From: JBKHBT01 sp046542255
GTDB taxonomy: Bacteria; UBP14; UBA6098; JBKHBT01
DNA: 29,102 nt
Assembly: GCA_046542255.1 (NCBI GenBank)
Contig: JBKHBT010000039.1
Location: 1-29,102, forward strand
Direction: 5' to 3'
Below, piece after piece: positions 16,762-26,118 of this stretch. Positions within the stretch are counted from its first letter, which is position 1, and each line of letters begins with the position of its first letter. The notes beneath the pieces were generated by a model. The model was not told where the DNA came from. It did no database searches and saw only the letters and a list, made by a program, of their open reading frames with translations. The position numbers were made by a program, and so were the translations under genes.

Positions 16762-19029
16762 TTATTTAATTATGACAAATTTGCCGAGTGTGTTTTCTCC
16801 AGTTTCAGCATCTTCGACGCTGTAGAGATATATTCCACTGACAATTGACTGGTCGTTTCTATTGATCATATCCCATGTCTCTCCACCCTGGACGGTACCA
16901 GGCTTTGTATCATCATGAGTGAATTGATCAACTACATCACCATCTAATGTGAAAATCCTGATAGTGCATTTCGAAGGAAGATTCACAAAATGAATGCCTC
17001 TTGAATATTCTGTCCACGTAGATGTCGGAGTACCTTCTGCCCAAAGGCCGGACTCGCCATAGTAATTTCCATCGACTCTATATGGATTCGGCCATACATA
17101 AATGCCCTCGATCAGGGAACCATCGCCAACCGGAACAACCCATTTGGCATTGTTCTTCTTATTGGATTCGAGTGGCTTGAGTCCTTCTGATAATTTTCCA
17201 TAGTCGAATGAAGTAACAACAACATAACGATCTGCGCCCGGACGAAGATCCTTGATCTTATAATAATACCATTCTTCACCTTTCCATGTAGTCTCTGGTG
17301 GCATTCCATTATTAAGAGACATCTCCATGAAATTGGTAAAGGTTGTATCTCGCAGGGTATCGCTTCCGCTATAGATTACTGCTGTATAGCTGCTATCTTC
17401 ATAGTAGATATTATCATCGAATTGTGGTTCTATACCACCAGTTTCTTCATAATAGTTAAAAGATGCATATCGATAGTAATCGATAATATCGAATTCTGAA
17501 AGTGGCGTATAGTATTCATCGAGATTCCAGTCTGAGATATATATTCTATATCCTTCGAAATCTTCCAGCTCAGTAATTGGGTCATATGCATCTTCGGCAT
17601 TGTCTTTCCAATAAACAACCAGCTCATATGGATTTATTTCGACTTCGAATTCTGGAGCTGGTGGTGGTTGTGGGCCTTTGTAATTATTTTCGAAAATCCT
17701 TTGTACCCAGACAGCCGCATCAGCGATTTTATCCTTACGGAATCTTGATGGATCCCATCTTGAACCAGTATTGCTTGGATCGATATGGAAATCATCACCA
17801 ACCATAAAGGCAACGATAAGGCTGTCCGTTGGGTCATCTGGAGCGATATCGAATGGCCCAAAAGATATCAGGAATCTTGTATCATATCCATCTCTAAGAT
17901 CATCTGCTGTGCTTGGTAATTCATTCCAATCTCCGCCAACAGAATCTCCAATCTGAGTCTGGTCATAATCTTTTTCACCGCTGGATAAGAGCTGATACTT
18001 GTGAACATCGGTCTCCGGTGTTCCATCCCAGCCAGTGTAGTTTGACCTTAGCATTGGGCCCCAGTCAAGGTCTTCATTAGAATTTGATATCCACCAGTTA
18101 AATGAATAAGTTTCGACATCAGGATACAGTACCTTGAAAGCCATTGCGCCGGTAGGGCTGGTATTTTCAAATCTACCATCGACAGGGTCGCCGTCATTAT
18201 CAGCTATCCATGCGATATTTATCTCTTCGGTAGCCAAAGTTCCTGCCTGGAAATAGCTATAATCTTTGATATAGCCAGTAATATCATCCTGTGCATAATC
18301 AACCGTTTCGATATGTCCAACATCGCCATCGAGATATACGCCGTAATAAACATCTTCTAATGTTTTACCATCTTCACGAATATTATCGATATAAAATTTT
18401 ATAAATACGAAATTCTTTGCATAGTCATAGCTCCATGCATAGCTCTGCTGGCCAACTTTGATACCTATCGGCCTATGGTTTTCATTCACAAAGCTTCTGT
18501 CTTGCGAAGTATCAGTAAACTCGGAATAATACTCTTCTTCGGCTTTAACAGTAGTATCGAGATAAATCGAATTGAAAGTAATTGTATCCTCTTCTAATCT
18601 GGAAGGGAACATTTCCTGAACATGGAACCATCCATCGTGGCCTACTGATACAAGCGTATCCCCATCGACCACAGCGCCAAACCAGAAACAGCCCTGGAAT
18701 AGGTATTCTATCCCGGAGCAGCCTGGATATTCACCGGAAGGAATACACTGGCCTGCTGGAATATCACAGATTTCCATGCCTTCTTTCAATATAAATGGAT
18801 CACATCTTCGAGTGTCATTGTCTCCTCTGCTACTTCCAAAAACTCCCCAGTTACTAACAGTAAGATAAAGGTCGCCAACTGTATGGACCTTGTAATCTGT
18901 AACAGGTACAATGCTGGCGGTTGCTTTATTGTATTCTAGCTCATCCAGGGGAGAAACATCGCCCATTGTCTTTCCGAACAATGCAATGACAAATATCAGA
19001 AGAGCAGTTGTAAACAGTATTCTCTTCAT
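16762..19029 (-). CDS. Secreted protein with T9SS/FlgD-like C-terminal domain
   Basis: A 755-residue exported protein. It has a signal peptide (about 1-23), a long acidic beta-rich region (25-445) rich in Asp, Tyr and Trp with four clustered cysteines (in RRCDP, EICDI, GQCIP, PGCSG), and a fibronectin-type-III-like part from about 450. The C-terminal domain (644-755) starts YVWPNPYR, continues CTIRIFTLDGDVVD and WDMINRNDQSIVSGIYLY, and ends GKFVIIK. This is the pattern of T9SS type A / FlgD-Ig sorting domains. I see no catalytic motif, so a structural or binding role on the cell surface is likely. It lies between a TonB-dependent receptor and a PorV-type shuttle, which fits T9SS-type cargo. 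Confidence 0.85.
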   Translation of the reverse strand: MKRILFTTALLIFVIALFGKTMGDVSPLDELEYNKATASIVPVTDYKVHTVGDLYLTVSNWGVFGSSRGDNDTRRCDPFILKEGMEICDIPAGQCIPSGEYPGCSGIEYLFQGCFWFGAVVDGDTLVSVGHDGWFHVQEMFPSRLEEDTITFNSIYLDTTVKAEEEYYSEFTDTSQDRSFVNENHRPIGIKVGQQSYAWSYDYAKNFVFIKFYIDNIREDGKTLEDVYYGVYLDGDVGHIETVDYAQDDITGYIKDYSYFQAGTLATEEINIAWIADNDGDPVDGRFENTSPTGAMAFKVLYPDVETYSFNWWISNSNEDLDWGPMLRSNYTGWDGTPETDVHKYQLLSSGEKDYDQTQIGDSVGGDWNELPSTADDLRDGYDTRFLISFGPFDIAPDDPTDSLIVAFMVGDDFHIDPSNTGSRWDPSRFRKDKIADAAVWVQRIFENNYKGPQPPPAPEFEVEINPYELVVYWKDNAEDAYDPITELEDFEGYRIYISDWNLDEYYTPLSEFDIIDYYRYASFNYYEETGGIEPQFDDNIYYEDSSYTAVIYSGSDTLRDTTFTNFMEMSLNNGMPPETTWKGEEWYYYKIKDLRPGADRYVVVTSFDYGKLSEGLKPLESNKKNNAKWVVPVGDGSLIEGIYVWPNPYRVDGNYYGESGLWAEGTPTSTWTEYSRGIHFVNLPSKCTIRIFTLDGDVVDQFTHDDTKPGTVQGGETWDMINRNDQSIVSGIYLYSVEDAETGENTLGKFVIIK

Positions 19030-19056
19030 TTAATTATTCTCCTTATTATTTATTTC

Positions 19057-19085
19057 ATTATAATTTCTCATTGTATTCTTACCAA
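19057..19085 (-). promoter_or_regulatory. Possible internal promoter before the CTD gene
   Basis: On the minus strand TTGGTA (19085-19080, overlapping the receptor stop codon), a 17-bp spacer and TATAAT (19062-19057) precede the CTD gene by about 30 bases. It could raise expression of the last three genes relative to the receptor. Confidence 0.4.
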
Positions 19086-22000
19086 TTCATTTTCAGGCCA
19101 ACCTGAATTGTTCTAGGTGATGACCACCTTGTCGGCTCTGAATAGTAGTCGAGTGCATTGCCGAGTCCATCGGTTGAAAATGGATCATCTGGAAGGCCGG
19201 TATCAGCATAAACATCATCGATATTGCGTCTATTCGTAACATTCTTGACATCAAGATATGCGATATAATCGAGATTCCATAAGCTAAAGTTCTTGATAAA
19301 TCTGAAATCAACATTGTATCTATTTGGTTTTCTAAGTGCATTTGTTCTTTCCCATGCCTTCTCGCCGGGCTGCACTTCCCAATTTGGATTATCAACACTT
19401 GGTGTGTATGGGAAGCCTGTTCCCCAATCGAGTACGAAATTCATACTCCAATTATCTGGCATCTTCCATCCAAAGACCTCTGGATGCTCGCCTTTTTGTG
19501 CACTAAAATCGAGATTGAAGGTAACATGATGTCTCTGGTCCCAGTCCAAAGGAAGGTCTCTTAGCGGTATTGCAGTCTGGTCCAGTCTTGCATCATAGCC
19601 AGAACGGTCGGAACTTGATTTTCCATAGGCATATGCAAATTGATAGTTAGCTGTGAATGCCCAGAAATTATCATATCCTTTTTCGAGAGTAAACTCGAGT
19701 CCACGGCCACGGCCATAGTCAACATTTTCGTATAAGGAGAATGTCATTGGGCCTTTTTTGACTGTTGTTGTATTGATATGATTGAATATATCCTTGTAAT
19801 AGCCAGCAAACTGAACAGTCATAAGGTCATTAAGTGCATAAGCTAGACCGATTTCGTATTGGACTGTCTTTTCAAAATCCAGTTCAGGGTTTCCAAAAAG
19901 CATCGCTGCGCTAGAACTCTGATTTGGTGTAGTATAGAAATTATCGAATGCTGGCAATTGATAGAAATGGCCATAGGAGAAAAATAGCTTAGCCCTATCG
20001 GTTACCGGATAACTCATTCCCAATCTCGGCGATACTTTTGACCTGCTTGGTATGATCTCCATACCGATTTCATCACCGATAACACGAGTAAGATCGCTCT
20101 CGACAGAATCCTCGAGAACCTCATCTGCCTGAATGAAGACTTCTGTACGAATACCGACATTAGCGATAAAGCCACCATATTCCATCTTGTCCTGAACGTA
20201 GAAGGCAAGCTGTTTTGGACTTCTTTCGAAGAAGCTTCGGAATACACCACGCTCCGGCCATGGGCCGCCATCGGGATCACCATCATAATATCCTTCAGGA
20301 TATTGGATTTGATTCTTTTCTATATTAATAAGCTCAAATTGTAGGCCGGTTTTGACCTGATTGTTTCTATTGACCTGTGATGTAAGGTCGGCTTTTGTAA
20401 CCCATGTAGTGGATTTACGTTTATTCCAGACAGCCCATCTTTGCATGCCTCTGTCCATAAATCCATCGGGGCCATCCCATTGTTCATTGCCATTTAGGTC
20501 GATATATGGTTCATAGTCATCACGGATGAAATTAGGCGGGTCCCAATAACCATTTCCGTTCATATCGAGGAAAGGCTCGCCGGGTTCGCCGACATCATAA
20601 CGCCCATTGCCATTTAAGTCTGTGAATTCGGGAAATTTATATCCGGAATAGGCTTTGTCTCGCGTAGTGTACATTCCGTCCTTATTTATGTCGCGATATT
20701 CTCCCGGATCCGGGTTACCATCACCATCTAAATCATGCCAAGTGGTCTCTTCAAGCGCTATCTCTGCATTGGAATAATACGTTCCGAAAACCCATTCTCC
20801 ATAATCTTTAATTCCATTACCATTTATATCGACCCACATGGTATCATCACGGAAGGAAGGGTCATCGAAGTCAATCTGAACCAATTCCCCTGCATCATTC
20901 ATCATTCGCGAATATCCATCGCGGAAGGGTTCACCATCCATATAAGGCTCGGCGACATCCATAGGTGAACCATAATAAGAAGTATTATAATTAGTACGCT
21001 TTGGTTCAAAAATTCCATTGTTATTAAGGTCATACCATGGCTCTTCGCCCATTTGCGGTGGCAGGGAATCGACATATACTGTATCGATTCTTGTAATCAT
21101 CCCAGTTCCATCGACAATCGTATCAGCAGCTACAACCGATGGAATAAAAATCTCGCCGTAATCGTACATACCATTGCCATTTTGGTCGAGCCACTGCTGC
21201 CTGACCTGGGGAATACCGTCATTATTTACATCATGCCAGTCATCGAGAGTATTCCAATAACTTGCGGTATCGACAGCAAAATCACCCGGTGTATAGCCAT
21301 TGGGTGAATATTCTGTCTGTGTAAAGAATAATCCTGATTTTACTTCATAATATGTTTTTGGCGAAAGGTTATGAGTAAATGTAATATTCGCTTGATGAGC
21401 ATAAGATTCATATACATAGGAAGATACTGGTGTATAAAGGTATTCCCAATTCCAAAGCCTTTGTCTTCCGATATTTCCGGCATAGCTCAATGTGTATTTG
21501 ATACTCGGTGTTATGTCCTGTTTGAGCTTGAAAGTCATCTGGTAGGCATTTTGCCTGGCCTCCGGGAATAAACCATACCAGCCATAATCGATTTTATATG
21601 GTGTTGTAATTTCTTCCTGAGTGTACATGATATCATCGAAATCGAATTTATAGTTATATTTAAGCCATGTATCAGAATTCTGCCCATTAATACTGAAAAA
21701 GTAACTAATTCTCTTATCACGAGGAATCTCGATTCCAATCATCGGCAAAAGATGGGTCGAAATCGGCTCAGGGCCTGATAGGCTAAATTGAAGCTGCTTT
21801 GTATTGGTCGAGAATTTATTGAGCGCTTCAAAGCCAAAATCATCCGTGCTGAAAGTAACGCTACCACTGTTTTTATTTGTGTTACCTTCTTTAGTAACAA
21901 CATTGACAATAGCACTCATAGCACCGCCGTATTCAGCCTGGAAAGTACCGGTCTGCACAGAAACTTCCTGTACAGCATTAGTCGATACCGAAAGTGCCTG

Positions 22001-22588
22001 GCCGCCAGTTGCCTGGTCTTTGACCGGCATTCCATCGACATAATGCGCCACTTCATTGGACCTACCACCACGATAGTGAAGTTGGCCATCATGGCTAACA
22101 ACACCAACCTTACGAGCTAATACTGCCTCGACAGATGTAACCGGCATCTTATCGATATCATCTGTGGTGGTGTATTGAGTCGTTGTGGTAACATCTTTTT
22201 CGATTTTCTCTCTTGCGGCAGTAACCCTGATAACTTCTGTCGAGCCTACTTCAGGGTTGAGTTCAACATCGATAGTTGTCGTCCTGTCGGTCGAAACTCG
22301 AACTTCATCGACAAACATCGTATCATAACCAACAAATGTAAATCTTAAGCTATAAACACCGGGCTTTATCTGAAGAATAAAGTAATTGCCATCCCAATCG
22401 GTGGCAGCTCCTTTGCTAAGATAATTCCCGTCACTATCGAATAGGCTAACATTTGCGGAGATCAGAGGTTCGCCGGTTTCTGCATCTGTGACTGTTCCTG
22501 CGATTTTTCCATAATTACTGGCCTGCATTGTGCCAATAATTACAAATAGAGTAGCGATTAACGCTATTCTCTTAATAGTATTGGGCAT
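19079..22588 (-). CDS. TonB-dependent receptor with calcium-loop-like insert
   Basis: A 1169-residue outer-membrane receptor. It has a signal peptide (1-23), a carboxypeptidase-regulatory-like domain (27-112; GKIAGTVTDAETGEPL), a plug (about 128-235; ending AEYGGAMSAIVNVVTKEG) and a barrel ending IQVGLKMNW. Residues 453-708 hold nine DxNxNGxxD-type motifs (for example DQNGNGMYD, DINGNGIKD, DLDGDGNPD, DLNGNGRYD), like thrombospondin-3 or dockerin calcium loops, probably in an extracellular loop. No SusD partner is present, so it is not a standard glycan-uptake pair. I chose the ATG at 22588 because GGGGAGG precedes it; the in-frame start at 22636 lacks one. It is first in a four-gene operon with a consensus promoter at 22694-22722. 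Confidence 0.92.
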   Translation of the reverse strand: MPNTIKRIALIATLFVIIGTMQASNYGKIAGTVTDAETGEPLISANVSLFDSDGNYLSKGAATDWDGNYFILQIKPGVYSLRFTFVGYDTMFVDEVRVSTDRTTTIDVELNPEVGSTEVIRVTAAREKIEKDVTTTTQYTTTDDIDKMPVTSVEAVLARKVGVVSHDGQLHYRGGRSNEVAHYVDGMPVKDQATGGQALSVSTNAVQEVSVQTGTFQAEYGGAMSAIVNVVTKEGNTNKNSGSVTFSTDDFGFEALNKFSTNTKQLQFSLSGPEPISTHLLPMIGIEIPRDKRISYFFSINGQNSDTWLKYNYKFDFDDIMYTQEEITTPYKIDYGWYGLFPEARQNAYQMTFKLKQDITPSIKYTLSYAGNIGRQRLWNWEYLYTPVSSYVYESYAHQANITFTHNLSPKTYYEVKSGLFFTQTEYSPNGYTPGDFAVDTASYWNTLDDWHDVNNDGIPQVRQQWLDQNGNGMYDYGEIFIPSVVAADTIVDGTGMITRIDTVYVDSLPPQMGEEPWYDLNNNGIFEPKRTNYNTSYYGSPMDVAEPYMDGEPFRDGYSRMMNDAGELVQIDFDDPSFRDDTMWVDINGNGIKDYGEWVFGTYYSNAEIALEETTWHDLDGDGNPDPGEYRDINKDGMYTTRDKAYSGYKFPEFTDLNGNGRYDVGEPGEPFLDMNGNGYWDPPNFIRDDYEPYIDLNGNEQWDGPDGFMDRGMQRWAVWNKRKSTTWVTKADLTSQVNRNNQVKTGLQFELINIEKNQIQYPEGYYDGDPDGGPWPERGVFRSFFERSPKQLAFYVQDKMEYGGFIANVGIRTEVFIQADEVLEDSVESDLTRVIGDEIGMEIIPSRSKVSPRLGMSYPVTDRAKLFFSYGHFYQLPAFDNFYTTPNQSSSAAMLFGNPELDFEKTVQYEIGLAYALNDLMTVQFAGYYKDIFNHINTTTVKKGPMTFSLYENVDYGRGRGLEFTLEKGYDNFWAFTANYQFAYAYGKSSSDRSGYDARLDQTAIPLRDLPLDWDQRHHVTFNLDFSAQKGEHPEVFGWKMPDNWSMNFVLDWGTGFPYTPSVDNPNWEVQPGEKAWERTNALRKPNRYNVDFRFIKNFSLWNLDYIAYLDVKNVTNRRNIDDVYADTGLPDDPFSTDGLGNALDYYSEPTRWSSPRTIQVGLKMNW

Positions 22589-22693
22589 AGAAAACCTCCC
22601 CAGAGATATTAAGTAAACTAATTTGTTAATTTTCATGCATCTTTTCCCATATCCACTGTGTCCATTTTAAGGGCTCAGTTCATAAACTATATA

Positions 22694-22722
22694 ATAATAG
22701 AGCACGGGCTTTTTATTGTCAA
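22694..22722 (-). promoter_or_regulatory. Consensus promoter of the surface-protein operon
   Basis: On the minus strand TTGACA (22722-22717), exactly 17 bp, then TATTAT (22699-22694). The leader to the ATG at 22588 is about 100 bases. This is one of the best sigma70 matches in the window and points to strong expression of the receptor operon. Confidence 0.75.
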
Positions 22723-23329
22723 GAATTATAAGCTCAATCTTAACGATTTGAAAACATTAATTGATTAAAATATGCATTTCGCTTCTAAAACCCCCTTAAA
22801 TATCAAATTATATAATAATAGAAAAAACACAAAAAAGAATTAACTGGTAATGCAGAACCTACATCGGACAATTTCCGCTTTGTTTCGTAAGTGTTTTATG
22901 AAAATTTAAGTTAATCCGCACAGGGCTATGTCTTTCCAAGAAAGAGCTTCACAGAATAGTTTCATCAATATGTCAAAAAGACATCTAATTCTGGACAAAT
23001 ATTAAGAAATTAATATTATAATCATTGAAAAGCAGAAGAAGAGATCAATAACCAATAAAGGAGATTATAAGGTTATTTAATGAAGAAATCATGCCTCGCT
23101 GATTTTAGCAATAATTTAATGTGGGATTACCTGCAAATTGTGATAATTCGATAAGATATATTCGACGATAGCCATGATTTAGTAAAAACTAAAAAGCTTT
23201 ACATAGCATATATTACACAATTTGTAAACTGTGCTATTCTTTACTAACTTCGAACTTATAGATAATACTAAGTCTTAACTTACATTAGAACAGGCACGTA
23301 TATTAAATTATAAAAAAACTAATTAAGCC
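22723..23329. other. Long AT-rich non-coding gap
   Basis: About 600 bases between the receptor promoter and the dnaA promoter hold no supported gene. A 24-codon ORF with ATG at 23080 and a weak AAGG site is the best small candidate but has nothing else to support it. I looked for DnaA boxes (TTATNCACA) because dnaA follows, and found only matches with two or more mismatches. I see no riboswitch, tRNA or terminator here. Confidence 0.5.
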
Positions 23330-23358
23330 TTGACATCTAGTTGTTCTGGTCTTAAATT
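23330..23358 (+). promoter_or_regulatory. Predicted dnaA promoter
   Basis: TTGACA (23330-23335), a 17-bp spacer and TAAATT (23353-23358) lie about 170 bases before the dnaA start. That implies a long leader unless a nearer promoter exists. Confidence 0.5.
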
Positions 23359-23532
23359 ATTAGCTGTACACTTTTGTAGCATAATTTTATTGCCTTGTAA
23401 ACAAAAGATGTAAGAAAATGAAATAATTGTAAGTTTTTTATAAAGTCGTTAAATATTTAGAATAAACTGCTAAAAGGAAAGTTATTTTTCTTTGTTTACG
23501 ATAGAATTTTGTCCATATGAAAGGAGTTAAAG

Positions 23533-24858
23533 CTGTCTCTTGAAAATCAAATAATCTGGGAAAAATGTTTGGTAATTATCCAGGAGCGGCTCGGCCAACA
23601 AAACTATGAAACATGGTTTAAAGAAAGCAAGGCCATACCGTCCAATGATGATTTTATAATAGAAGTCAAAGACCATTTCGCATTAAATTGGATAAAGCAT
23701 AATTATATCGATTTTATCTCTGATATTATCAAAAAGGTCACTGGAAATCTTAATAATAAATTGGTATTTGCCGTTAAAAAGGATGATGGAAGCCATTATT
23801 TTGAGAATAATCAGGAAAAAGAAACGATCGATGATTCGCATTTGAATCCAAGCTTCACTTTTGATCACTATATCATAGGCGATTTTAACAGGCTCGCTGC
23901 TTCGGCGGCTATGGAGGTTGCGAAATCACCCGGTAATAATCCGTATAATCCGCTTTATATCCATGGCGGAGTCGGATTGGGGAAAACGCATCTTCTCCAA
24001 TCGATCGGCCACCTGATAAAAAAGCTGGCACCATCGAAAAATGTCGTCTATGTTACAGCAGAACATTATATGGATGAATTTGTCGGTTCGATTTTGTCGA
24101 ATTCTGTCAATGATTTCAAATCCGCATATCGTGGCACAGATGTATTGCTTATAGACGATGTGCAGTTTTTCGAAGGCAAGGAATCGACGCAGGAACAATT
24201 CTTCCATCTTTTCAATGCTCTTCATCAAAATGGCAAACAGGTCGTCCTGACTTCCGAAATTCCGCCTTCAAAGCTTAAAGGGCTCGCAGAAAGGCTCAGA
24301 AGCCGTTTTAACTGGGGATTGGTTGTTGATCTCAAGCCACCAGGTCTCGAAGGACGTATCCAAATCCTGAAGTCCAAAATGGAGAGAGTCAATACAGTCA
24401 TACCCGACGACGTCATCAGCTATCTTGCTGAAAATATCACTACAAATATAAGAGCGCTCGAAGGGTCCCTCATCAGGCTTTTGGCACAGGTTTCATTGAC
24501 GGGAATGGATATAAACCTGGAGACGGTTCAAGGATTTATCAAACAATATGAAACGACAAATACTAATAAATCGGTCAGTATTCCGACTATTATCGATTTA
24601 GTCTGCGAAGAATTCGGTATCTCACGGCAGGAGATGCTTAGCAAAAGCCGAATCAAAAGAATCGCAACCGCAAGACACATCGCAATGTATCTTTCAAGAA
24701 CAATGACTGATGCATCACTATCATACATTGGACTTGCAATAGGAAATAGGGATCATTCCACTGTTCATCACTCATTCAAAAAGATAGATAAATTGATCGA
24801 TACCGATAAAAATATGGCCAGAACAATCGAGAAAATTCGAGGACTCTGCGCAGAATAG
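23533..24858 (+). CDS. dnaA: Chromosomal replication initiator DnaA
   Basis: A 441-residue initiator that binds oriC and opens the duplex. Domain I (about 1-75) begins SLENQIIWEKCL and includes NYETWF. A short domain II linker follows, then the AAA+ domain III with SFTFDHYIIG, Walker A GGVGLGKT (145-152), Walker B LLIDDVQF and the arginine-finger region RLRSRFNWG. Domain IV (about 350-441) has the DNA-binding signature GNRDHSTVHHS. The first standard start in frame is TTG at 23569, but that would remove the conserved domain I tryptophan (W9). In-frame coding extends back to a CTG at 23533, placed 6 bases after AAGGAG, so I call CTG as the start. The usual neighbours dnaN and recF are absent; a receptor operon and a sugar kinase flank it. 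Confidence 0.93.
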   Translation: MSLENQIIWEKCLVIIQERLGQQNYETWFKESKAIPSNDDFIIEVKDHFALNWIKHNYIDFISDIIKKVTGNLNNKLVFAVKKDDGSHYFENNQEKETIDDSHLNPSFTFDHYIIGDFNRLAASAAMEVAKSPGNNPYNPLYIHGGVGLGKTHLLQSIGHLIKKLAPSKNVVYVTAEHYMDEFVGSILSNSVNDFKSAYRGTDVLLIDDVQFFEGKESTQEQFFHLFNALHQNGKQVVLTSEIPPSKLKGLAERLRSRFNWGLVVDLKPPGLEGRIQILKSKMERVNTVIPDDVISYLAENITTNIRALEGSLIRLLAQVSLTGMDINLETVQGFIKQYETTNTNKSVSIPTIIDLVCEEFGISRQEMLSKSRIKRIATARHIAMYLSRTMTDASLSYIGLAIGNRDHSTVHHSFKKIDKLIDTDKNMARTIEKIRGLCAE

Positions 24859-24899
24859 AAAGCACAAAGCTGTTTTATAGACAAAAAGACTTTATATCC

Positions 24900-24934
24900 G
24901 TCCGGCATCTTCGCATGATGCCGGACTATTTTTT
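24900..24934 (+). terminator. Intrinsic terminator after dnaA
   Basis: A perfect 10-bp GC-rich stem (GTCCGGCATC at 24900-24909, GATGCCGGAC at 24917-24926) with a 7-base loop, then TA and six Ts. It lies between dnaA and the convergent kinase gene. Confidence 0.92.
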
Positions 24935-24954
24935 GAGATATAGATAAATTATTT

Positions 24955-25860
24955 TTACCAATTCCACTGAGTCATTTTTCTAAGCTCTTCTACCCTATTA
25001 TCAATAATTTCTCTGGATGTATTCTCCAGCGCGCCTGTGCAGAATTCGCCAACACCATAGCTTGCGGTAATTGTACCATATGCCATCGCTTTTTTGAGAT
25101 TATCGATATCGTATTTGCCAATTTCTGCGAGATAGCCCATCATGCCGCCTGCGAAGCTATCACCTGCGCCTGTAGGGTCTGTCAAGCGAGTAACGGGATA
25201 GGCATGCATCATGAAATAATCATTTGCGGTAATCAGTGCCGAGCCATTAGCACCTCTTTTGGCAATTAGGACATTTGGCCCCATATCCAGGACATCACGT
25301 GCGCCTTCGAGAAAGTTCTCTTTACCTGAAAGAAGCCGCACCTCGAGTTCATTGATAACAAGCAAATCCACTTCGGCAATGAGTCTGAGAAGATCATCAC
25401 GAACGCCTTCGATCCAGAAATTCATGGTATCTGCGCCGATGAATTTGACATTCGGCATCTTTTGAACTACATCATATTGCAAAGAAGGAGCGATATTAGC
25501 AAGAAACAGCACCGGTGAATCCTGGTACTTATCGGGAATCTCGGGTGAGAATGTCTCGAAAACGCCCAGCTCTGTCATAAGAGTCTCCGGATCTCCGAAA
25601 TCATCGCCATATACACCGCTCCATTGGAAAGTCTTGCCAGGAACTCGCTTGATGCCATCGATGTCTATATTGTTCTCGGCAAGCATATTCAGATGATCTT
25701 GTGGGAAATCATCGCCAATAATTCCGACTATTCTCGGGCTTGTGAATTTCGATGCTGCCAGGCTAAAATGTGTCGCAGACCCACCGAGCCCGCATTCGAT
25801 TTTTCCTGCGGGAGTTTCAATTGTATCCATGGCTACAGAGCCGACTACTACGATGCTCAT
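24955..25860 (-). CDS. PfkB-family sugar/nucleoside kinase
   Basis: A 301-residue ribokinase-fold kinase that transfers phosphate from ATP to a sugar or nucleoside. The GSVAMDTI opening and GLGGSATHFSLAAS (24-37) form the substrate pocket. The signature DPTGAGDSFAGG (228-239) holds the anion hole and the catalytic base D234. Length fits the family. The substrate cannot be assigned: ribose, fructose, adenosine and inosine kinases share these motifs. The lid sequence KTFQWSGVYGDDFGD and acidic neighbours do not settle it. I chose the ATG at 25860 because GAAGGAG lies directly upstream; the longer in-frame start at 25890 has none. It is a single gene, convergent with dnaA. Confidence 0.92.
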   Translation of the reverse strand: MSIVVVGSVAMDTIETPAGKIECGLGGSATHFSLAASKFTSPRIVGIIGDDFPQDHLNMLAENNIDIDGIKRVPGKTFQWSGVYGDDFGDPETLMTELGVFETFSPEIPDKYQDSPVLFLANIAPSLQYDVVQKMPNVKFIGADTMNFWIEGVRDDLLRLIAEVDLLVINELEVRLLSGKENFLEGARDVLDMGPNVLIAKRGANGSALITANDYFMMHAYPVTRLTDPTGAGDSFAGGMMGYLAEIGKYDIDNLKKAMAYGTITASYGVGEFCTGALENTSREIIDNRVEELRKMTQWNW

Positions 25861-26118
25861 ATCTTCTCCTTCATAGGTTTCAATTAACAAGACCTAATAT
25901 TATATAATATCACCAATGATTTCAATAGAAATATTTAAATAAGTGTTTGAGAAAAAGAGTACTGTCCCAAAGAAAAATAAAATAGGCTAGGATTTTTTGC
26001 GCAATTAGTCGCCTCTGAAAAACATCGCAACAGAACAATTTGTATATAGGCAAGCTTGAATATCTCGCTTTTCTTTCCATGTATGTATTGAAAATACTGC
26101 AAAAACTTGGAGATTTAA

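Noticed and set aside
21788..22120. Plus-strand ORF inside the receptor gene
   Set aside because: It lies fully opposite a well-supported receptor coding region and has no ribosome binding site or domain.
23080..23154. 24-residue leader ORF before dnaA
   Set aside because: Weak ribosome binding site and no recognisable composition; ORFs of this size are expected by chance.
22723..23532. Replication origin upstream of dnaA
   Set aside because: No cluster of TTATNCACA boxes; the best matches have two or more mismatches. AT-richness alone is not enough.
25957..25980. Intact insertion-sequence left end
   Set aside because: ACTGTCCCAAAG resembles an IS terminus, but no matching inverted copy or target duplication is visible in the window.
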